Positions 58,620 to 64,000 of a stretch of 64,000 nucleotides of DNA are shown here, piece after piece; position 1 is the first letter of the stretch, and every line of letters begins with the position of its first letter. Location: positions 1,612,001 to 1,676,000 of the forward strand of contig NZ_CP043329.1 in the NCBI RefSeq assembly GCF_008195825.1, given 5' to 3'. The position numbers and the translations under genes were made by a program. Origin of the DNA: Pedobacter aquae. GTDB lineage: Bacteria; Bacteroidota; Bacteroidia; Sphingobacteriales; Sphingobacteriaceae. Under the pieces are notes generated by a model. It had not been told where the DNA came from. It worked only from the letters and a program-made list of their open reading frames with translations, and made no database searches.

Positions 58620-59888
58620 CTAAAATTCTTCTAACGCTAATTCAATTTGTTGGTAAATATAATGCAGGTCATCATCACTTATGCAATAAGGAGGTAAAAT
58701 ATAAAGGATATTTCCTAAAGGTCTTAAAATGATACCTCTATCTAAAAAGAAATGATACAGCTTATCTCTCAGATTATTAAAATAAGATGTTTTTGAATCG
58801 TTTAACCATTCTAAAGCGATGATAGTACCTGTTTGTCTAACCTCTTTTAATTTTGGGTGATGTTGGATTTTATCTTTAAACTGTTGATGATTTTGTGCTA
58901 CCCTATTGATATTAGCCATTGTTTCTGGCTGAGTCAAAATATCAAAACTAGCACAAGCCGCGGCACAGGCCACAGGGTTAGCCGTAAAAGAATGTCCGTG
59001 GAATAAGGTTTTCAATTTATCATCAGACAAGAAAGCATTGTAAATTTCTAAAGTGCATGTTGTTAAACCCAAAGGCATGGTACCGCCGGTAATACCTTTT
59101 GAAAAACACATTAAATCTGCTTTGTTTTGTAAGTGGTCTGATGCGAAATATTTACCTGTACGCCCAAAACCTGTCATTACCTCATCTGCAATGGTTAAAA
59201 CCTGCTCTTTTTTACAATGAGCAATAAGTTCATCTAAATGCTGGGCTTCATACATCAACATTCCGCCAGCACCTAATACTAAAGGCTCAAAAATAAAACA
59301 AGCCAATTCGGATTTTAGACTGGAGATTTTAGATTTTAGATTTTGCAAATTGTGTTTTGTAGGTAATTCAATAAACTCTACATCAAAAAGTAAAGCATCA
59401 AAAGGCCGTGTAAAAGCGCTTCTTCCACTTACAGCCATCGCACCAAAAGTATCACCATGATAAGCATCGGCGAAAGCCAAAACTTTTTTACGTTTTACAT
59501 CTTGGTTAAACCAAAATTGTAAACACATTTTTATGGCCACTTCTACCGCTGTAGAGCCATTATCAGAAAAAAATACCTTTGCTTGGTTTGAGGGCAAAAT
59601 GCTGAGCAGTTTGGTAGAAAGCTCTACCGCTTTGGGATGCGTAAAACCCGCAAAAATCACATGTTCTAAAGTGTTTAATTGCTTAAAAACCTCGTTTGCA
59701 ATGTATGGATGACTGTGCCCATGAATATTTACCCACCATGATGAAACGGCGTCTATCAGTTTTTCTCCGTTTTCTTTAAACAAATGCGCACCTTCTCCCC
59801 TAACAATTGGAATGGGAGGCAAAGCATTTTTCATTTGGGTGTAAGGATGCCATATATTCTTTTGGTCTTCTGCAACTAAATCTATCAT
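58620..59888 (-). CDS. bioA: Adenosylmethionine-8-amino-7-oxononanoate aminotransferase
   Basis: A 422-residue PLP enzyme that turns KAPA to DAPA in biotin synthesis, using S-adenosylmethionine. It shows IWHPYTQMKNALPP at the start (typical), SSWWVNIHGHSHPYI, FFSDNGSTAVEVAIKM, YHGDTFGAMAVSGRS, FEPLVLGAGGMLMY, IADEVMTGFGRTG and the PLP lysine in CFSKGITGGTMPLG near 273. It overlaps the Nudix gene by four bases. Other bio genes are not in the window. Confidence 0.95.
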   Translation of the reverse strand: MIDLVAEDQKNIWHPYTQMKNALPPIPIVRGEGAHLFKENGEKLIDAVSSWWVNIHGHSHPYIANEVFKQLNTLEHVIFAGFTHPKAVELSTKLLSILPSNQAKVFFSDNGSTAVEVAIKMCLQFWFNQDVKRKKVLAFADAYHGDTFGAMAVSGRSAFTRPFDALLFDVEFIELPTKHNLQNLKSKISSLKSELACFIFEPLVLGAGGMLMYEAQHLDELIAHCKKEQVLTIADEVMTGFGRTGKYFASDHLQNKADLMCFSKGITGGTMPLGLTTCTLEIYNAFLSDDKLKTLFHGHSFTANPVACAAACASFDILTQPETMANINRVAQNHQQFKDKIQHHPKLKEVRQTGTIIALEWLNDSKTSYFNNLRDKLYHFFLDRGIILRPLGNILYILPPYCISDDDLHYIYQQIELALEEF

Positions 59889-60328
59889 ACAAAATGCTCC
59901 ATCATTAATTTTATTACATGTTTATCAACGGGGAAGGTTAAATCTTCTGTTGTTAAAGTTTTCAAATCTACCAGTCGGAAACATTGTTTACAAGAGTTTT
60001 GCTCATCAAAATCAAAAGCTGTTGATACTAAAGGTATATCTAAGTTATTTTTAGGCTTAATTAGATAATATACAGCTATCAATTGCTCTTCAGAAAAGAT
60101 AGATTGCACAAAAAAATCTGTGGTATAATAATGTTCAAGAATTTCTATTTCTAAGTTGCACTCTTCTATAAACTCTCTTTTTAGGGCATCAATAAGTCCT
60201 TCTCCTTTTTCTAAACCTCCACCTGGGAATTTGGTAAATTTAAAATCTCCTAGTTGTTCATCAGTAATTAAAATCTTTTGCTCTTGATTTATCAATAGCC
60301 CGTAAACCCTCACATTAAACTTATTCAT
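59885..60328 (-). CDS. Nudix hydrolase
   Basis: A 147-residue Nudix enzyme: strand start FNVRVYGLLINQEQKILITDEQ, Nudix box in PGGGLEKGEGLIDALKREFIEECNLE (about 35-60). It is translationally coupled to bioA by a four-base overlap. Substrate not predicted. Confidence 0.88.
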   Translation of the reverse strand: MNKFNVRVYGLLINQEQKILITDEQLGDFKFTKFPGGGLEKGEGLIDALKREFIEECNLEIEILEHYYTTDFFVQSIFSEEQLIAVYYLIKPKNNLDIPLVSTAFDFDEQNSCKQCFRLVDLKTLTTEDLTFPVDKHVIKLMMEHFV

Positions 60329-60339
60329 ATGGTTAAGAC

Positions 60340-61317
60340 TTATATTACTTCAAAATGTTTGTGGTTTTTGGTGACATTATCAATATCCCAAGCTATTTCT
60401 TTTGTTTTAGGTTCTTGTCTTACCGGGCAATTTTCTACGTTACAATAATGGCAACATTGGAAAACACAGGGGTCTGTATGGATAAAAAGCTCGGTATTGG
60501 CTACATTTTCATTGATAATTTTATCGATATCAGTAATCTCGGCATGCACTTTATTTAAATCAAAATAATAAGGTAAAGTAACATGGCAATCTATATGTAT
60601 AGCATCGCCGTAGCGTTGAATGCGTAGGTTATGAACATCTATCCAAGCTGGTCGTCTATTTATAGAAAGCTGCTTAATAACGTTTTCAACAATATTTACA
60701 TCAGATTCATCCATTAAACCGCCTACAGAAAGTCGCATTAATTTATAGCCATTTGAAATGATATACAAAGCTAAACCCATAGAAATAAGGCTATCTAGCC
60801 AGTTTAAGCCTGTAAAAGCCATTACTAATAAACCTAACATCAGCCCAAAGCTACTAACAGCATCGGTAAGGAGGTGTTTACCATCCGCATGTAAGGTTAA
60901 AGAGTTTAAGACCTTTCCGCGGTTAACTAAATAAAAACCAAGAAGCCCGTTAACTAAACCGGTAAGCCCTATCAACAAAGAACCATCAAACAAATCTTTA
61001 ATTTCTTGAGGATAAAAAGCGTTGTAAATACTTTTAAAAAAGATGATGATACCAGCAATAATAATTAAAACGCCTTCTACAAAAGCAGAAAAAAACTCGA
61101 CCTTACCATGCCCATAAGGATGATTTTGGTCTTTTGGTTGTGAGGATAAGTAAATACTATAAAAAGCAAATGAACTTGCTATAACATTCACGATGCTTTC
61201 TGCCGCATCTGTTAAAATGGCGTTAGAGTGCGTGATAAAATAAGCGATAAATTTTACCAGCATTAATAAAAGGCCAATGGCAAGCGATAGAAATATGAGT
61301 TGCTTTTTTGACTTCAC
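60340..61317 (-). CDS. Cation diffusion facilitator with Cys-rich tail
   Basis: A 325-residue metal exporter of the CDF family: six helices between about 8 and 205, with metal-site motifs HSNAILTDAAESIVN (helix 2), HPYGHGKVEFF (loop) and HADGKHLLTDAVSS (helix 5). A cytoplasmic domain follows (HIDCHVTLPYYF, NTELFIHTD). The tail carries five Cys (284, 288, 289, 292, 297) in DPCVFQCCHYCNVENCP, absent from textbook members such as FieF. GTG start. It exports a divalent cation such as Zn or Fe. Confidence 0.9.
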   Translation of the reverse strand: MKSKKQLIFLSLAIGLLLMLVKFIAYFITHSNAILTDAAESIVNVIASSFAFYSIYLSSQPKDQNHPYGHGKVEFFSAFVEGVLIIIAGIIIFFKSIYNAFYPQEIKDLFDGSLLIGLTGLVNGLLGFYLVNRGKVLNSLTLHADGKHLLTDAVSSFGLMLGLLVMAFTGLNWLDSLISMGLALYIISNGYKLMRLSVGGLMDESDVNIVENVIKQLSINRRPAWIDVHNLRIQRYGDAIHIDCHVTLPYYFDLNKVHAEITDIDKIINENVANTELFIHTDPCVFQCCHYCNVENCPVRQEPKTKEIAWDIDNVTKNHKHFEVI

Positions 61318-61352
61318 CTTGATGATTTTTTACAAACTTAGACAATTTGCTA

Positions 61353-61384
61353 TTGCCCTAAAGAAAAAACTATTCCTATATTTG
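61353..61384 (+). promoter_or_regulatory. Promoter of the aspartate aminotransferase gene
   Basis: TTG (61353-61355) and TATATTTG (61377-61384) are 21 bases apart; ATG follows 17 bases later. Confidence 0.55.
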
Positions 61385-61401
61385 CGCCCAAAGCTTAAAT
61401 C

Positions 61402-62598
61402 ATGACAATTTTATCAACCAGAATTCAGAATTTAACAGAGTCACAGACTATTAAAATGGCCAAATTAGGCCGCGAACTTGCTGCCAAAGGCGTTAAGGTT
61501 ATTAACTTAAGTTTTGGTGAGCCAGACTTCCATACACCACAGTATATTAAAGATGCTGCAGTAGATGCTATGGAAAAGAACTTTACGTATTACTCTCCTG
61601 TTTCAGGTTATCCTGATTTAAGAAAAGCTATTTCAGACAAATTAAAAAGAGAAAATAACCTTGATTTTTCACCAGAACAAATTGTAGTTTCTACAGGTGC
61701 TAAACAAGCTTTGGCTAATGCATTATTATGCTTAATTAACCCAGGCGAAGAGGTAATTATACCTACACCATATTGGGTAAGCTACTCAGAAATGGTAAAA
61801 TTAGCAGAAGGCGAGTCGGTTTTCATTAACGCAACCGTAGAAAATAACTACAAAATTACGCCAGAGCAATTAGAAGCTGCTATTACCCCAAAAACTAAAT
61901 TATTCATGTTCTCTTCGCCTTGTAACCCTACGGGTAGCGTTTACAGCAAAGAGGAATTAGCAGGTTTAGTTAAAGTTTTTGAAAAACACCCTCAGGTTTA
62001 CATCCTTTCAGACGAAATTTACGAGCACATTAACTTTGTTGGTGGCCATGCTTCTATAGCAGAGTTTCCATCGGTAAAAGAAAGAGTCATTGTTGTTAAC
62101 GGTTTCTCTAAAGGTTTCGCCATGACAGGTTGGAGATTGGGTTACTTAGCTGCAAGCAAAGAAATTGCTGCTGCTACAGATAAATTACAAGGCCAAACGA
62201 CTTCTGGGACTTGTTCTATAACACAAAAAGCAGGCTTAGCAGCTTTATTAGGCGGCTTAGAAACTGTACACCAAATGCGTGACGCTTTCTTAACAAGACG
62301 CGATTTAGTTTTTGGTTTACTTTCTCAAATACCTGGTGTTAAGGTAAACTTACCAGAAGGTGCTTTCTATTTCTTCCCAGATGTTTCTTCTTTCTTTGGT
62401 AAAACAACCGAAGAAGGCAATGTCATTAGCAATGCAGATGATCTTTGTATTTACATCTTAAACGAAGCACATGTATCAACCGTAACTGGCGAAGCTTTTG
62501 GTAATCCAGATTGTATCCGTATTTCTTACGCAGCATCTGAAGAAGAATTAAAAGACGCTTGTAGCAAAATTACAGCCGCTTTAGCTAAATTAAAGTAA
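61402..62598 (+). CDS. Aspartate aminotransferase (class I)
   Basis: A 398-residue PLP enzyme: LSFGEPDFHTPQYIKDAA, YSPVSGYPDLRKAI, STGAKQALAN, FSSPCNPTGSVYS, ILSDEIYEHINF, and the PLP lysine in VVNGFSKGFAMTGWRLGY near 240. These are the marks of the Ib-type aspartate aminotransferases that also accept prephenate in some bacteria. Own promoter and terminator. Confidence 0.92.
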   Translation: MTILSTRIQNLTESQTIKMAKLGRELAAKGVKVINLSFGEPDFHTPQYIKDAAVDAMEKNFTYYSPVSGYPDLRKAISDKLKRENNLDFSPEQIVVSTGAKQALANALLCLINPGEEVIIPTPYWVSYSEMVKLAEGESVFINATVENNYKITPEQLEAAITPKTKLFMFSSPCNPTGSVYSKEELAGLVKVFEKHPQVYILSDEIYEHINFVGGHASIAEFPSVKERVIVVNGFSKGFAMTGWRLGYLAASKEIAAATDKLQGQTTSGTCSITQKAGLAALLGGLETVHQMRDAFLTRRDLVFGLLSQIPGVKVNLPEGAFYFFPDVSSFFGKTTEEGNVISNADDLCIYILNEAHVSTVTGEAFGNPDCIRISYAASEEELKDACSKITAALAKLK

Positions 62599-62903
62599 GC
62601 TATAATTATATAAAATTTTAGGAGAGGGTAATTTTTACCCTCTTTTTTTGTGCTTAATTTTTAATTAGAAAAGCAATGCTAGTACTACTATTAACCGATA
62701 GTCCGGTGCTTTGCTTTATTTTTGCCATTTAAGTCATCATGTAAAAAAAAATTAAGCTAGGCAAAAGATACCGCTGCCGCCCCGGTTTATTTGGATTAGG
62801 TTATTGCTATTAAATCATTAGCACTTTTGTTAGAAGTCATAAGAGAAAGTTTTGTTGACTATCAAAGTAAATCTCTAGTTTAGCGTAACAAATTATTATA
62901 GTA
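62599..62903. other. Intergenic region
   Basis: About 305 bases: a terminator at the left, an imperfect inverted stretch (AAAGCAATGC ... GTGCTTTGCTTT, about 62668-62721), and otherwise no ORF or RNA gene I can support. Confidence 0.5.
62623..62649 (+). terminator. Terminator after the aspartate aminotransferase gene
   Basis: AGAGGGTAA (62623-62631) and TTACCCTCT (62635-62643) then TTTTTT. Confidence 0.88.
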
Positions 62904-63611
62904 TTGAAAATAATAACATGGAACTGTAATGGAGCTTTCAGAAAAAAATTTGATACTCTCTTAGATTATGATGCGGATCTTCTTATCATTCAAGAATGTG
63001 AAAATCCACTTGAATCATTAAACTATGATTATCAAAATTGGGCTAAAAATCATCTTTGGATTGGTGATACTAAAAATAAGGGATTAGGAGTATTTGCTAA
63101 ACCAGAAATAACTCTTAAAAAATTAGATTGGACAAATAGTTTCAAAAATCATACTGTAAAGCATTTTTTACCCTGTAAAATAGATGATGAATTTGATCTT
63201 CTTGCTGTTTGGACTCATAAAAACAATTCTCCAAATTTTGGATATATAGGTCAAATATGGAAATATTTACAAGTTAACAAACATAGAATAAATAAAACTA
63301 TTATAGCTGGAGATTTTAATAGCAATACTAAATGGGATGAATGGGACCGCTGGTGGAATCATTCTGACGTAGTAGAAGAACTAAAACATCTTGGTATTGA
63401 AAGTATTTATCACAAGTTAACGGAAGAAGAACAAGGTAAAGAATCTAACCCGACTCTTTATTTTCAACGTAAATTATCAAGACCTTACCACATTGACTAT
63501 ATTTTCGCTTTTAAAGAAATTATTGAAAGAACGACTACATTTAAAATTGGAGAAGTATCTAAATGGATTAAATTAAGCGATCATATGCCTATTTTCCATG
63601 AGTTTATTTAG
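62904..63611 (+). CDS. Endonuclease/exonuclease/phosphatase family protein
   Basis: A 235-residue EEP-fold enzyme: MKIITWNCNGAFRKKF with metal-site Asn, LLIIQECE (catalytic Glu), IIAGDFNSNTKWD (Asp/Asn) and the terminal KLSDHMPIFHEF (Asp-His). No signal peptide. The start is TTG, chosen because the fold's first strand MKIITWN begins there. It could be a DNase, an AP endonuclease relative or a phosphatase. Confidence 0.88.
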   Translation: MKIITWNCNGAFRKKFDTLLDYDADLLIIQECENPLESLNYDYQNWAKNHLWIGDTKNKGLGVFAKPEITLKKLDWTNSFKNHTVKHFLPCKIDDEFDLLAVWTHKNNSPNFGYIGQIWKYLQVNKHRINKTIIAGDFNSNTKWDEWDRWWNHSDVVEELKHLGIESIYHKLTEEEQGKESNPTLYFQRKLSRPYHIDYIFAFKEIIERTTTFKIGEVSKWIKLSDHMPIFHEFI

Positions 63612-63636
63612 TCTTTATTTTATCAATAGTCAATTA

Positions 63637-64000
63637 CTATTTAGACCTAATCGCCTCAACAGGATCTAATCTGGCAGCAGAAAATGCTGGCCAAAAACCA
63701 GAAATCACACCAATGATGATAGAAATTGAAATTCCTCTTATAATATTCCCCATATTCAAGACAATTTCAAAATCGAAACCATACGTGGCTATTAAGGTTA
63801 AAGCATAAACCACCGCCAAACCTAGTAAACCACCAATTAATGATAATGCAATAGCTTCAAACAAAAACTGCATCAGAATAAAATAGTTCTTAGCACCTAA
63901 AGATTTTTGTATGCCTATAATATTAGTTCGTTCTTTAACAGAAACAAACATGATGTTGGCTATACCAAAACCTCCTACTAAAATAGAGAAACCACCAATA
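63637..64000 (-). CDS. ABC transporter permease, MacB/FtsX-type (partial, 5' end beyond window)
   Basis: The last 121 residues of a permease: a helix (IGGFSILVGGFGIANIMFVSV), the coupling segment KERTNIIGIQKSLGAKNYFILMQFLFEAIALSLIGGLLG, two further helices and the end FSAARLDPVEAIRSK, which is the standard C-terminus of MacB-like macrolide/lipoprotein exporters. The N-terminal part lies beyond the right edge. Confidence 0.92.
   Translation of the reverse strand, partial: IGGFSILVGGFGIANIMFVSVKERTNIIGIQKSLGAKNYFILMQFLFEAIALSLIGGLLGLAVVYALTLIATYGFDFEIVLNMGNIIRGISISIIIGVISGFWPAFSAARLDPVEAIRSK

Overview
The window looks like chromosome of a low-GC Bacteroidota, most likely a Pedobacter-like member of the Sphingobacteriaceae. 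The evidence is: AT-rich genes with few Shine-Dalgarno sites; promoters of the TTG / TAnnTTTG type; a 16S 3' end reading ACCTCCTTTCTAGAG; a DUF4249 lipoprotein paired with a TonB receptor; a large fused two-component E1 dehydrogenase; BatA, DUF3822 and DUF1573 proteins; and a tmRNA tag ending NNYALAA. The species is not decided by the sequence.

Left part (1-14.1 kb): a partial dihydroorotase-like gene that has lost its metal ligands, a BatA-type membrane protein and an L,D-transpeptidase lipoprotein lie on the minus strand. Divergent from them is a complete histidine operon in the classic order hisG-D-C-B-H-A-F-IE. It has a recognisable promoter and a 20-residue leader peptide with six His codons (attenuation). 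A RelE/ParE-type toxin-antitoxin pair sits between hisF and hisIE, and a WD40 protein follows.

Middle part (14-41 kb): a 7TMR-DISM hybrid kinase, an NlpC/P60 hydrolase, a stress protein, a ferredoxin beside a LuxC-type acyl-CoA reductase, an FtsE-like ATPase, grpE-dnaJ, a cytochrome/PQQ-type dehydrogenase, a NatAB-like exporter, a Ppx phosphatase, a fused E1 dehydrogenase, two aminotransferases (one further right), ssrA, a RecD-like helicase, rsmD-coaD, pyrE with a divergent Nudix gene, and clpB. The clpB start region can fold so that its unusually strong ribosome binding site is hidden.

Right part (41-64 kb): an IS21-family element (istA/istB) has jumped into the remnant of an older transposase gene, leaving a 5-bp target duplication. 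Next, on the minus strand, is a full rRNA operon (16S, tRNA-Ile, tRNA-Ala, 23S, 5S) with three tandem promoters. Then come mutS, a polysaccharide deacetylase, a TonB receptor with DUF4249 lipoprotein, a GreA-like protein, a ferritin-like diiron protein next to bioA, a Nudix enzyme, a CDF metal exporter, an aspartate aminotransferase, an EEP-family phosphatase/nuclease and an ABC permease cut by the window edge.

Four otherwise well conserved genes (hisF, the NlpC hydrolase, the sugar dehydrogenase and the ABC ATPase) are each broken by what looks like the loss of one base from an A/T run. Homopolymer sequencing errors are the simplest explanation. I see no CRISPR array and no prophage. The best candidates for something undescribed are the clpB leader structure, the diiron protein tied to bioA, the toxin-antitoxin pair inside the his operon, and the pyrE/Nudix pair whose start codons overlap on opposite strands.
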